44,206 bases of DNA from positions 1 to 44,206 of the forward strand of contig JARGOX010000033.1 of NCBI GenBank assembly GCA_029233925.1, given 5' to 3'. This stretch comes from Rhizobiaceae bacterium (lineage in GTDB: Bacteria > Pseudomonadota > Alphaproteobacteria > Rhizobiales > Rhizobiaceae). A program made the position numbers and the translations under genes. The notes beneath the pieces are model-generated. The model had not been told where the DNA came from and did no database searches. It saw only the letters and a list, made by a program, of their open reading frames with translations. How positions within the stretch are numbered: position 1 is the stretch's first letter; every line of letters starts with the position of its first letter. This document shows positions 36,221 through 44,206 of this stretch, in pieces.

Positions 36221-38770
36221 TTATGTTGAGTCGGGTCCGTCCGGCAGCGATTCAGATGGCAAGTCTGGCAGCATGTCCGACAGCAGCGACTCGGGCGCTA
36301 TACCTCGCTTTTCAGCACTGGCACGCACGGCTGATCGCAGCGCGGCACTGCGCGACAGAAGACGCCGAAAGCGCTCCTCATCCAGGACAAGAAGTGTTGA
36401 CGGCGCAATCGCACGTGCTTCGGCACGAAGCCCCCTCTTCATCAGGATTGCCATCTGTCCGAACATCTCTCCGCGTCCCAGCCGCCAGATTTGACCAGCG
36501 CTTTCCAGTTCGACAGCGCCGGAGGCGATGAAAAACACCCGTTTGGCCACGCTTTCCTTGCTTATGATGACATCGTCCGCATTGGCGTAGCGGGTCTTGA
36601 ACGCGCGGCCCAGACGTTTCAGTCCGGCATCGTCGAGATCAGCAAACAGAGGAAATTGGCGCACAAGGTCGACCCGCTGGAACGCGATATCAAGACGTGG
36701 ACGTTCTTCCTCGGCGGCGCGTCGTGCCGTGAGGTCCTGCATCAGCGTGGTATAGACCTCGGCACCAATCACGCCGTCATCGCGCATGGCGGTGTATTCG
36801 CGCTCCTCAATGCGCAAAGCAGTGCGTCGGATGAAGCGACGCTCAAGTTCCTCTGCATAGCCTGGATATTGCAGGCGCAAGCCTTCTAGCGCGGTTTCCA
36901 CAACCTCTATGCGCCAAAACAATAACTCATGCAGAAGATCAGCAAGTTGCCGACCGTGAATGCGGCGGATGCGCCCATTGATGAAAGCCCCCAGATCCCG
37001 CAACACCAGTCGCTGGGACAAAAGCTGTTCGAAGCGATCTGCCGTCATGCGCGCCAGTGGTGTCGATATGCTCAGACGACTGTGCAGCATCACCGCCGAA
37101 CGAAAGGCCCGACCATAGGCGACCGAACGGCGAGCCGCCCGTTGATAGCTGCTGTGCCCGCCAGTCCGGGCCGCTTCAATCAACCGATCGGCTCCCGAGA
37201 GAACCTGTTCGGCCATGCGCGCCGAGATCGTCCGCTCGCGGACACGCTCGAGGATCGTGTCGCGCTCGAATCCGGCCAGCGAGATCAGCCCGAGTGTGAC
37301 CCGGTCGTGATGAAGGATATCAGCGCTGTCTTCGGCCGTCTTCACCGCTTCATCCAGTCGTTCACCAAACTGTTTCGCCTCGGACCGCACGATTTCGTGA
37401 GTCAGGTCGTAATTTTCTGCAATGCGCTCCACGTCCTCGCGCACGGTTTGCAACGCCACGGCCACGACCTGTCGCGACAGCGCATCGTCGATCGGCGATA
37501 GCCGGTCCAGACCAAGCCAGCCGATTACCGACCGTAGCGTGGTGCCCTGGACAATCAGCGTGAACAGGGTGAACCCCGTGGCGAGAATGCCAACCACGCG
37601 CTTGACCTCGGACGGCACAAGAAAACTTTCGGTTACCGCCAGGGCAAGCGCCAGCGTGACCGCGCCGCGCAGGCCTCCCCACAGGATCGCGACCCTATAT
37701 GGCCGCTCAACTGCCGGAGAAATACGCAGCAGCGTGAGCAGCGGCAACAGCCCGAACAGGATCACCAGACGGGCCCCGATGGCGGCAAGAATCACAACCC
37801 CGATCAAAAGGACATCTCCGAGCCTGACCTCCTGCAACAAGCGGGGGATCAGCAGCGCGGCCAGAATAAAAATCAGCGCACCTGCCCAGTGTGCAAGCAG
37901 ATCCCAGACTTCGCGCAGGTTGATCCAGGCCTGCGGCGGCAGCCGCCCTGGCCCTGTCAGGTTCAAGGTAAGACCTGCGACGACGACGGCAATCACACCT
38001 GACGCGCCAACACTTTGTTCCGCACCGATATAGGTCAGATAGGGCAATGCGACCGAGATCGATATCTGGGCAAGCTCATAACGCGCAAAGGCCGCCATCA
38101 CCCAAATAGCACAACGCGCGACGAGCCAGCCAATGATCGCACCGCCACCGATCAGCAGCGGGAAGCGGGCCAGCGCATCGCTCAAGGTGGGATCGGGCAT
38201 GCCAACCATTACGAAGCCCATGAACAGTCCGAACAGTGCGATGGCGGCGGCATCGTTCAACAGGCTCTCGCCTTCAATGATCCGTGCGAGCCGTCGGGGC
38301 GCTGAAATCGACCGGAAGATCGAAACAACCGCCGACGGATCGGTCGTGGATACGATTGCGCCAATCAGCAGACAGGCCGCCAGTGGCAGCATGCTTGCCC
38401 AAGAGAGCGCGTAACCAACGCTTAGCGTAGCTACCACCACGGCCACAATTGCAAGCACCAGAATGGGCACCCAATCGTCGATCATCCGTCGCAAGTTCAT
38501 CCCCAGAGTCGCCTGAAAAAGGAGCGTAGGCAGGAAGACATAGAGGAACACATTCGATCTGATTGGCAGGCCAAGTATGGCTTCCGCAACCGGGTTCAAC
38601 GCATCCGTCAACTCGGTCCGCAGGAAAAACAGCGCGCCCCCACCGATGAGAATGCCGACCACGGCCAAAATCACGGTGTAGGGCAGACGCAAACGCGCCG
38701 CCAAAGGCTCGGATGCGCCGATAACAATAAAAAGCGATGCGATGACAGTTGTGATCAGTACGATGTCCAT
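36221..38770 (-). CDS. CPA1-type Na+/H+ antiporter with C-terminal cyclic-nucleotide-binding-like domain
   Basis: An 849-residue inner-membrane protein. Residues 1 to about 415 form a Na+/H+ exchanger domain with around 12 hydrophobic segments. It has FLPTLLFQATLG (near 79-90), the STTDPSAVVS motif (141-150), EGESLLNDAAAIALF (166-180) with the ion-site Asp, and GGLRGAVTLALAL. A long helical cytoplasmic region follows. A CNBD-like domain at about 690-820 (FPLFADLDDAGLKRLGRAF; FFIASGAVEL) ends in a phosphate-cassette-like segment reading MFGQMAIL where many cNMP binders have FGE, so nucleotide binding is doubtful. The expected role is pH or sodium homeostasis. No operon partner is adjacent. Confidence 0.92.
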   Translation of the reverse strand: MDIVLITTVIASLFIVIGASEPLAARLRLPYTVILAVVGILIGGGALFFLRTELTDALNPVAEAILGLPIRSNVFLYVFLPTLLFQATLGMNLRRMIDDWVPILVLAIVAVVVATLSVGYALSWASMLPLAACLLIGAIVSTTDPSAVVSIFRSISAPRRLARIIEGESLLNDAAAIALFGLFMGFVMVGMPDPTLSDALARFPLLIGGGAIIGWLVARCAIWVMAAFARYELAQISISVALPYLTYIGAEQSVGASGVIAVVVAGLTLNLTGPGRLPPQAWINLREVWDLLAHWAGALIFILAALLIPRLLQEVRLGDVLLIGVVILAAIGARLVILFGLLPLLTLLRISPAVERPYRVAILWGGLRGAVTLALALAVTESFLVPSEVKRVVGILATGFTLFTLIVQGTTLRSVIGWLGLDRLSPIDDALSRQVVAVALQTVREDVERIAENYDLTHEIVRSEAKQFGERLDEAVKTAEDSADILHHDRVTLGLISLAGFERDTILERVRERTISARMAEQVLSGADRLIEAARTGGHSSYQRAARRSVAYGRAFRSAVMLHSRLSISTPLARMTADRFEQLLSQRLVLRDLGAFINGRIRRIHGRQLADLLHELLFWRIEVVETALEGLRLQYPGYAEELERRFIRRTALRIEEREYTAMRDDGVIGAEVYTTLMQDLTARRAAEEERPRLDIAFQRVDLVRQFPLFADLDDAGLKRLGRAFKTRYANADDVIISKESVAKRVFFIASGAVELESAGQIWRLGRGEMFGQMAILMKRGLRAEARAIAPSTLLVLDEERFRRLLSRSAALRSAVRASAEKRGIAPESLLSDMLPDLPSESLPDGPDST

Positions 38771-39223
38771 GACATTGAAATATCACAACCTTCACCGAGC
38801 GCATCTACAAAAGTTGCATTGGATGCCCTTGCACAAAAAATTAACCCAACTGGTTTGATCATCTGCGTAAATTCGGATGCGAAGTAGGTGCAGCGCGATC
38901 TGAAGTCTGGTTCAAGACCCTTGGAACTGGATATCTGCAAAGGACTTCATTGCGCTCATTTCACCCAACGATGGCCTCATCACGGTGGAAAAGGAACTGC
39001 GCCAGACAGACGTTCCATGAGCGCCTTGCCCTGTTATGATGCTCTGACAATCCATTGAGGATGGTTTCCGGCGCCTCATTATGACTGTTTGTCGCCTGGT
39101 TCCAGCAGATGACATCCATGCTGCTTACCGTCCCCCGGAATACCGCTCTCGTTGCTGGCTGCATCCAAAACTGATACATGGCGTGCAGCATCTTGTGCAG
39201 ACCACCATTGATGGAGAAGCGCC
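38771..39223. other. Divergent intergenic region, antiporter / SDR
   Basis: A 453-base gap between two divergent genes. I see no gene with recognisable features, no RNA gene and no strong terminator. It should carry both promoters; I could not place them with confidence. GGAGAAG (39212-39218) serves as the ribosome-binding site of the SDR gene. Confidence 0.5.
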
Positions 39224-39979
39224 TTGAAATTGGTTTTGGTAACGGGCGCTTCCAGTGGAGTGGGTGCGGCCACGGCGCGCGGTTTGGTCAAAAAAGGCAC
39301 GCAGGTCATCCTCATTGCACGATCTGCGGGCCGTTTGAATGCACTCGCCGACGAGCTCGGGGCGCTGGCAATACCACTGCCCTGTGACGCCGCTGACCCA
39401 CAAGAGGTTGACGCACTGGCAAAGCGCGTCAGAGCAGACTTTGGCGTTCCCGATGCAATCATTCATTGTGCCGGCGCCGGTCAATGGAAAACCGTTCAGG
39501 ATACGGATCCTGCAGAGGCTGTCATGATGATGCAGGCGCCTTATTTTGCGGCTTTCAACATTACACACGCATTTCTGTCTTCGATGCTTTCGCGTGGCAG
39601 CGGCGTTATCATCAACGTCAATTCTCCAGCCTGTATTGTTCCCTGGCCTTCAAGTGTCGGATACGCTGCCGCCCGTGCAGCACTCCGCGGCTTTCACCAG
39701 GCCCTGTCTCAGGATTTGAGCGGGACCGGGGTTCAAAGTTGCCACGTCATCTTTGGTAAAATCAGTTCTGACTACTTTGACAACAATCCCGGGGTAGCAG
39801 AGAAAATTCCGACGATTTCAAAGACCATTCCTACAATGACTCCAGACGATTGCGCCATTATTCTGGTGAAACTGGTCGACAAGCCGCGCCGCGCCTCGAT
39901 TCACCCATGGATCCTCGGAGTGCACTGCGGGTTTGGTATGCTTTTTCCACGTATCGCAAGTTGGCTCCTCCGGTTCTGA
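39224..39979 (+). CDS. Short-chain dehydrogenase/reductase with non-canonical YxxxR active site
   Basis: A 251-residue Rossmann-fold protein starting with TTG (GGAGAAG 5 bases upstream). The coenzyme motif TGASSGVG (residues 7-14), the acidic CDAAD (54-58) and CAGAG (82-86, in place of NNAG) are present. The catalytic Ser134 and Tyr147 have the normal 13-residue spacing. The position of the catalytic Lys (Tyr+4) is Arg151 (YAAAR). The substrate is unknown. Activity may be reduced, or it may belong to an SDR subgroup that uses Arg. The C-terminus (IHPWILGVHCGFGMLFPRIASWLLRF) is hydrophobic and may contact membrane. Confidence 0.88.
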   Translation: MKLVLVTGASSGVGAATARGLVKKGTQVILIARSAGRLNALADELGALAIPLPCDAADPQEVDALAKRVRADFGVPDAIIHCAGAGQWKTVQDTDPAEAVMMMQAPYFAAFNITHAFLSSMLSRGSGVIINVNSPACIVPWPSSVGYAAARAALRGFHQALSQDLSGTGVQSCHVIFGKISSDYFDNNPGVAEKIPTISKTIPTMTPDDCAIILVKLVDKPRRASIHPWILGVHCGFGMLFPRIASWLLRF

Positions 39980-40698
39980 AGGCCGGAAACAGCTTTGCGT
40001 GACGATTGGCATGGTCAGCGATGGCTGTAAATTGCGCATAGAGCTGAAAAGCAACCTCCATTCCAAAGATGACCCTCAATGGTGTGCGGTATTATCGACA
40101 GGATTTGATCGGATATCTTCTTGTTTACGGAAGGCCAAATGCCGATCCCTGGCCTTGTTCTCACCCGGTCTGCCTGGATGGGTGTCACGACATCGTTTGC
40201 GATCACTTTCTATTTTCCTGTTCAAAAACGGAACCTTCCCAATCAGAAATGCCGCGTGCAGGCCTCGGCTCGATCGCAATGATTTTTACCATCGACGATG
40301 CACATGTAACAGGGCCGCGAAAAGTTGTCGCTCATGGCGCAATTTGGTCGTAACCTGCTTCGCAACGACCATAGCAAACAGCCCGAACGCGCCTTTCCTC
40401 CCGCTGATGCCAAAGACTATTTGGTCCGAATTGCGGATTTCAAAAAACGCCAGAGTGAAGGTTTTAGCGTCGGGTTTTCGGTCCCTGCGATCATAAAGGA
40501 TTAAGTGCCGCAGAATCTCGTCGCAAAATGATTGGTGAAATTTTGCTGAGAGCCCTAATTTGCGGATGCCGCGATAGGCCTGAATAACCGTTTATTTTTT
40601 GATCCTTGCAGCGGAATATTGAGCTGCACAGTGTGTTGGTCTATAAATTCCAGCAAAACCCGTGGTAATAACCAAACCTTCGGCAAGGGACCCCCAGC
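39980..40698. other. 719-base region without a recognised gene
   Basis: Frames are open on both strands, but none shows a domain I know. The longest, on the plus strand at 39933-40496, overlaps the SDR gene and has an unlikely composition rich in Cys, Arg and Ser. A 56-codon frame at 40334-40504 (start MAQFGRNLLRN) has a more ordinary composition but no good ribosome-binding site. It may be a decayed remnant of an older gene. Confidence 0.4.
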
Positions 40699-41115
40699 AT
40701 GATCGCTTACGTTACTGTCGGGACCGACGACATCGCTCGCGCGAAGCGGTTCTACTCAGCGTTCCTGCCAGCCCTTGACTATGTGCTGAAGGAAGGTCCG
40801 GAGGGCCTGAGCTATGTGCTAACAGCGCAAAGGGGGCAGTCTGGCGCCCTGCCCGATTTTTACGTCAAGCCGACCTTCGATGGACGCCCGGCCTCGGCGG
40901 GGAATGGCGCGATGGTCGCGTTTCAGGTCCGCAGTCAAATGCAGGTCCGTGACCTTCACGCGGCAGCATTGGCTGCAGGCGGCCGAGACGAGGGCCAGCC
41001 GGGCTTTCGCGACGCCTATGGCCCCCATTTCTACGTCGGCTACCTTCGCGACCCCCAAGGCAACAAGATCGCACTGTTCTGCGATGATCCGGACGAACCC
41101 GGCCGAGATGGGTAA
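40699..41115 (+). CDS. VOC-superfamily protein (glyoxalase/bleomycin-resistance fold)
   Basis: A 138-residue cytoplasmic protein with the repeated beta-alpha-beta-beta-beta pattern of the vicinal-oxygen-chelate fold. The first module starts YVTVGTDDIARAKRFYSAFL; the second ends GPHFYVGYLRDPQGNKIALFC. The usual first-strand His is replaced by Tyr, and the usual final Glu (GNxIEL) is Ala (GNKIAL). Classical metal binding through those positions is therefore not expected; some VOC subfamilies share this. The function is unassigned. AAGGGA lies about 10 bases before the ATG. A GC-rich hairpin follows the gene. Confidence 0.85.
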   Translation: MIAYVTVGTDDIARAKRFYSAFLPALDYVLKEGPEGLSYVLTAQRGQSGALPDFYVKPTFDGRPASAGNGAMVAFQVRSQMQVRDLHAAALAAGGRDEGQPGFRDAYGPHFYVGYLRDPQGNKIALFCDDPDEPGRDG

Positions 41116-41167
41116 TACCCAAGATCGATGATTATGAACTATCTTATGACCCCACCCTAGCCGTCGG

Positions 41168-41194
41168 CCAGGCGCGCCGCGCGGCGCGGCCTGG
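41168..41194. terminator. GC-rich hairpin after the VOC gene
   Basis: CCAGGC-GCGCCGC pairs with GCGGCGC-GGCCTGG, a nearly perfect stem with one bulged base and a palindromic core. There is no T-run right after it. It probably ends or protects the VOC transcript, and could also affect expression of the GFA remnant that starts 34 bases later. Confidence 0.5.
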
Positions 41195-41227
41195 TTGGCA
41201 AAAGGCATTGATCCGTCTGGAGCCCAA

Positions 41228-41701
41228 ATGGCAAAGCTAACCGGACAGTGCTTGTGTCGTTCTGTGATCTGCGAGGTCGCTGATCAAGTCGTCTATTCGA
41301 TGAAACATCATTGCTCTGACTGTCGGCGCGCCACAGGTTCCGCAATTAAACCATTTGCCGGGATCGCAATAGAAAAGCTGCGCCTTATTAACGGTCAGGA
41401 TTCATTGATGAAAAACGGCGGCGATAGGGCACACGCCGTTCATTGCGCCAGATGCGGGACACTTCCTTATTCGCTCGTGGGCTAAGGTAACCACACCCAT
41501 GTCACCTTGGGAACACTTGTCGATACCTCAAGCATTCGCCCGATAGAGCCCATTCTCGCTGGCATTAAAGCACCGTGGTCTGAGATAACCGACGACCTGC
41601 CACAACACGATGAATTGGAATGGTTTGAGGGTCTGATAAATCATGATAGCAGAGCATGCGTATCGATTTTTGATTCAACAAACAAAGTCCTGATAATCTG
41701 A
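41228..41701 (+). pseudogene. GFA-family (glutathione-dependent formaldehyde-activating-like) gene with in-frame stop
   Basis: The frame from ATG 41228 has the zinc motifs of the GFA/CENP-V fold: CLC (residues 8-10), HCSDCRR and CARCGT. The expected core continues as YSLV-G, then TAA at 41483-41485. Reading through in the same frame, the family continues normally: HVTLGTLVDTSSIRP, then KAPWSEITDDLP. A single nonsense codon therefore splits an otherwise aligned gene; no frameshift is needed. The tail after EWFEG looks unrelated to the family and may be an extension caused by loss of the original stop. A sequencing error is possible. GFA proteins bind zinc; most have no proven substrate. Confidence 0.8.
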
Positions 41702-41772
41702 CTATGCTGCGTGCGGAACCGTTGAGCTTGATGCTGTATCAGCGTCCCTCTCTGTGAGTTTGACTCTGATAT

Positions 41773-42081
41773 CTATTTGTTTGGTTTCTTGTCAATCAAC
41801 ACATCTTGCTGCCATTTGCTGGGCTTCTTGTCTGTGCGATGGATGCAGCCTGCCCAACAGCATGGACGTTTTTGACCCTCGAGAAGCTCCTCTACAGTTC
41901 GCTTTATCCGCCGTATCCGAGTTTTTTCCTGTTTTGCATCTTCAATCCAACAAATAAATTCATTTCGGGCTATCGGCGTCAAATTTTCCCAGAAGTCGGT
42001 AATTACTTCTGTTTCAGTCAGCGCATCCACCAAATCGATGGGTAGATCGTGGACAAGACCACCAGAAATTTTCTTTTTCAC
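41773..42081 (-). CDS. YdeI/OmpD-associated (OmdA) family protein
   Basis: A 102-residue protein. The central segment (WENLTPIARNEFICWI, then TRIRRIKRTVEELLEGQKRP, then CCWAGCIHR) matches the bacteriocin-protection YdeI/OmpD-associated family. The N-terminus LVHDLPIDLVDAL is the usual lead-in. The Cys-Cys-Trp and Cys-His positions could form a small metal site, though this is not shown. The Lys-rich C-terminal tail is probably disordered. The ribosome-binding site is weak (AGGTTG). The family has been linked to envelope stress and peptide resistance, but its biochemical function is unknown. Confidence 0.82.
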   Translation of the reverse strand: MKKKISGGLVHDLPIDLVDALTETEVITDFWENLTPIARNEFICWIEDAKQEKTRIRRIKRTVEELLEGQKRPCCWAGCIHRTDKKPSKWQQDVLIDKKPNK

Positions 42082-42278
42082 ACATTCAACCTATCAGGCG
42101 TTTTTGATTTGTAAAATATCAGCCTTCAACCATAGGCTTGAAACCAAAAAGTCACCAAATTACCCTGTACCACTCAAACTGTTAGAATAGCGAAACGTGA
42201 ATACCCTTGCAATTACGAAGAGTTAGGTGTCGCAGACTCTTGTCGCATAATAGAACAATAATCTGCATGGAGTAACCA

Positions 42279-42815
42279 GTGGATATGATAGCAATTACCG
42301 GTGCCTCTGGTGCCGGTAAATCCTCTGTCGCAAACGAGCTGCTCTCTCGGGGTTTTGCTGTGCAGATGGAAATTGGAAGGCAAATTGTTTCAGAGCAAAT
42401 TGCCACAAATTCTGCCAACACGCCTTTTCAAAACGCTGTTGGCTTTCGGGACTTGTTGTTCGCTCGTTCTGTTGCAGCCTACGATAGCTGGATTCAACAC
42501 AACGGACCCATCGTGTTTTTCGACCGCACATTTATTGAGGCTTTGGCGTTCAGCCAGATTATCGGAGAACCAATTTCAACTTTGATGCTGCATGAGGCGC
42601 AGAAACGCAGTTTCCATCCAGTCGTATTTGTTTGTTCTCCATGGCAAGAGATCTACAAAAGCGACAACGAACGACGTCATGATTTTGAATTTGCCAAGCG
42701 CGATTATGAAGCCAATTGCAAAACCTATTCTGACGCAGGCTATCAACTCATTGAAGTGCCAAAATTTTCCATCGAGGACCGCGCTGATTTTATCCTGGAA
42801 AGCCTGGCTATTTAG
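42279..42815 (+). CDS. Small AAA-family P-loop ATPase/kinase-like protein
   Basis: A 178-residue cytoplasmic protein. A Walker A motif GASGAGKSS lies at residues 8-16, and a hydrophobic strand ending FFDRTFIEAL (near 79-88) resembles Walker B with a kinase-like DR. It fits the AAA_28 group of predicted nucleotide kinases. I use GTG at 42279 because GGAG lies 6 bases upstream; ATG at 42285 is the alternative and would remove two residues. The substrate is unknown. A short perfect inverted repeat follows the stop. Confidence 0.82.
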   Translation: MDMIAITGASGAGKSSVANELLSRGFAVQMEIGRQIVSEQIATNSANTPFQNAVGFRDLLFARSVAAYDSWIQHNGPIVFFDRTFIEALAFSQIIGEPISTLMLHEAQKRSFHPVVFVCSPWQEIYKSDNERRHDFEFAKRDYEANCKTYSDAGYQLIEVPKFSIEDRADFILESLAI

Positions 42816-42818
42816 CTT

Positions 42819-42844
42819 GTTGCAAAAACCATCGATTTTGCAAC
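42819..42844 (+). terminator. Hairpin after the ATPase gene
   Basis: GTTGCAAAA (42819-42827) and TTTTGCAAC (42836-42844) form a perfect 9-bp stem around an 8-base loop, four bases after the stop codon. The T-rich right arm could help termination, though a separate T-run is absent. Confidence 0.5.
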
Positions 42845-43010
42845 ACGCAATCAACAGCCTCCGCTTGCTTCCTTGCCGCTTCAGTCCTGCCCAGCACCCT
42901 GATGGCTATGAAAATGCGCGTGCGGTCGCACCGACCACAGGCCAGCAACTTTGAAATTATCGAACCCCAAGGGTGATTGAAAAACAAGTTTGAGACTCGC
43001 GCAAACACCA

Positions 43011-43235
43011 TGTCATTTGAGCGACCTGAGACATAGGTGACATTTTGTACCGGACACATAGGTAACACTTTTCGTTTTGCGGGAGGTGTTGATGCCGTGG
43101 AAAGAGAGTTCGGTCTTGGAGGAACGTTTACGATTTGTCGCCCGCCGTCTTGATGGTGAAAGCATGAGCGATCTGTGCCGGGAGTTCGGGATTTCCCGCA
43201 AGACCGGTTACAAGATTTTCAAGAGCTATGACTGA
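43011..43235 (+). mobile_element. IS481-family element, left-end remnant
   Basis: A TGT-starting left end near 43011 is followed by two near-copies of ACATAGGTGACA (43031-43042 and 43056-43067), an arrangement I associate with IS481-family ends. The transposase start follows at 43092. The element is cut at about 43232 by the next insertion. The exact left boundary is an estimate. Confidence 0.6.
43092..43235 (+). pseudogene. Truncated IS481-family transposase (N-terminal helix-turn-helix only)
   Basis: It encodes 47 residues: MPWKESSVLEERLRFVARRL followed by the HTH segment MSDLCREFGISRKTGYKIFK, the standard start of IS481 transposases. After SYD the family pattern ends abruptly and a TGA follows at 43233-43235. 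The DDE catalytic core is missing, so this copy cannot encode an active transposase. GGGAGG lies upstream of the ATG. Confidence 0.85.
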
Positions 43236-44206
43236 ATCTGGTGTTTTGAGGGTTTGAAGGTTGGCGGCGTATCTGGTTGTTTTGTTGTTGTGAGACAGCA
43301 ACACAACCGAAGGAGATACACCACCATGGAAACGACTAACATTGTTGACTTTGCACGTCGAGACGGGATGACGGACGCGTTGACGGATTTGCTGAGAACG
43401 GGAGCGCAGCAATTGATCGCGACAGCCGTTGAGGCCGAACTTGAAAGCTATCTGGCGCAATTTGCCGGCTTGCGCACACAGGTAGGTCACGCGGCTGTGG
43501 TGCGCAATGGGCATCATCCGGCCCGGCCAGTACAGACCGGCATTGGCCCTGTGAGCGTGCGCATTCCAAAGGTTCGATCCAAGGACGGCACAGCGGTGAC
43601 GTTTCGCTCGGCCTTGGTGCCACCCTATGTGCGCAGAACCAAGACGTTAGAAGCGGCCCTGCCATGGCTTTACCTCAAAGGAATATCCAGTGGTGAAATG
43701 GGCGCTGCCCTCAAGGTTCTTCTGGGGCCTGATGCCGCTGGCTTGTCGGCGAATACGGTCTCGCGGCTCAAGCGCGATTGGGCCAGGGAGTACGACGGCT
43801 GGCGCGAGGCTTCGTTGGATGACGAGCCAGTCGTCTATATCTGGGCTGACGGCGTCCACAGTGGCCTTCGAGGCGAGAATGACAAGCTGTGCGCCCTTGT
43901 AATTGTTGGCGTAACAGCCCGTGGCAAGAAGCGTCTCCTGGCCATTGAGGACGGGGTGCGCGAGTCTACTCAGAGCTGGCGCGAGGTTTTGTTGAACCTC
44001 AAAAGCCGTGGCATGAACGCGCCCAAACTTGCCATCGGAGACGGTGCCATGGGGTTTTGGTGCGCGCTGGAGGAGGTGTATCCTGAGAGCCGCCAGCAGC
44101 GTTGCTGGCAACATAAAACGATGAATGTGCTGAATTGCCTTCCCAAGCTGTCTGAACCGCTCCGAGATTGTCGGAGGCAATTTGGTTTAAGTTATGCTGC
44201 CATAGC
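43236..44206 (+). mobile_element. IS256-family insertion, left part (runs off the window)
   Basis: It begins near 43232-43240, where the IS481 transposase frame breaks, and contains an IS256-type transposase from 43326. The right end is outside the window or lost, so the terminal repeats and the target duplication cannot be checked. Confidence 0.7.
43326..44206 (+). CDS. IS256-family (mutator-type) transposase, partial
   Basis: Open from ATG 43326 (GAAGGAG upstream) to the window edge, 293 codons. The family pattern is clear: an N-terminal ELESYLAQFAG segment, VRNGHHPARPVQTGIGPVSV, a first catalytic Asp in WADGVHSG, a second in IGDGAMGFW, and the QRCWQHKTMNVLN C-x-x-H region. The third catalytic acid (Glu) would lie further on and is not seen. 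After LPKLSEP (about base 44157) the sequence stops resembling the family and enters a palindrome, CTCCGA-GATTG-TCGGAG (44160-44176). The gene may itself be interrupted there. Confidence 0.88.
   Translation, partial: METTNIVDFARRDGMTDALTDLLRTGAQQLIATAVEAELESYLAQFAGLRTQVGHAAVVRNGHHPARPVQTGIGPVSVRIPKVRSKDGTAVTFRSALVPPYVRRTKTLEAALPWLYLKGISSGEMGAALKVLLGPDAAGLSANTVSRLKRDWAREYDGWREASLDDEPVVYIWADGVHSGLRGENDKLCALVIVGVTARGKKRLLAIEDGVRESTQSWREVLLNLKSRGMNAPKLAIGDGAMGFWCALEEVYPESRQQRCWQHKTMNVLNCLPKLSEPLRDCRRQFGLSYAAI

Noticed and set aside
36159-36531. Short plus-strand frames over the 3' end of the antiporter gene
   Set aside because: They are antisense to the CNBD-coding region and have no supporting features.
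39933-40496. 187-codon plus-strand frame after the SDR gene
   Set aside because: It overlaps the SDR gene in another frame, is rich in Cys/Arg/Ser, and resembles no known family.
43647-44180. Minus-strand 177-codon frame over the IS256 transposase
   Set aside because: The plus-strand frame carries the catalytic motifs of the family; this one is its antisense shadow.

Overview
The window looks like a chromosomal segment of an alphaproteobacterium, most probably of the order Hyphomicrobiales (rhizobia, Brucella and relatives). The start of tuf, a tRNA-Gly/tRNA-Tyr pair and a divergent rlmB form a housekeeping block that I associate with that group. The CUT2 sugar transporter, the SapC-family protein and the IS481/IS256 remnants also fit. 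Genus cannot be fixed from the sequence alone.

Layout. Positions 1-2428 are housekeeping: the tuf start, a DUF938-type methyltransferase, two tRNAs and rlmB. Positions 2432-8497 hold a carbohydrate-uptake module: a LacI-family repressor, a LacI-type operator overlapping a promoter, and a four-gene CUT2 ABC operon (binding protein, double ATPase, two permeases). No catabolic enzyme is nearby, so the substrate is unknown. Positions 8636-35674 are all on the minus strand. They form a surface-adhesin locus, read in order: a SapC-family gene, a small candidate secreted protein, a giant two-partner-secretion exoprotein of 8039 residues, and its outer-membrane TpsB transporter. The last three are joined by ATGA overlaps. 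Positions 36221-38770 encode a CPA1 Na+/H+ antiporter with a C-terminal cyclic-nucleotide-binding-like domain. From 39224 to the end is a looser accessory region: an SDR with an altered active site, a VOC protein, a GFA-family gene broken by one stop codon, a YdeI/OmpD-associated protein, a small P-loop ATPase, and an IS481 remnant cut by an IS256-family element that runs off the window.

The adhesin gene is 24.1 kb, about 55% of the window, and is open throughout. Its product has a signal peptide, a TPS secretion domain, a beta-helical stalk and four tandem copies of a 416-418 residue unit. It also has a second, longer duplicated block, a roughly 370-residue Ala-rich segment that looks alpha-helical, and only four visible cysteines, in two close pairs. 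A 539-bp stretch is base-for-base identical between two tandem units, pointing to recent duplication or gene conversion.

How the genes work together. TpsB should carry the giant protein across the outer membrane by recognising its N-terminal TPS domain. The stop/start overlaps suggest coupled synthesis of the small protein, the adhesin and the transporter. SapC-family proteins are named after an S-layer locus, so a cell-surface role beside the adhesin is reasonable but inferred. The least described component is the small coupled secreted protein at 34440-34814.
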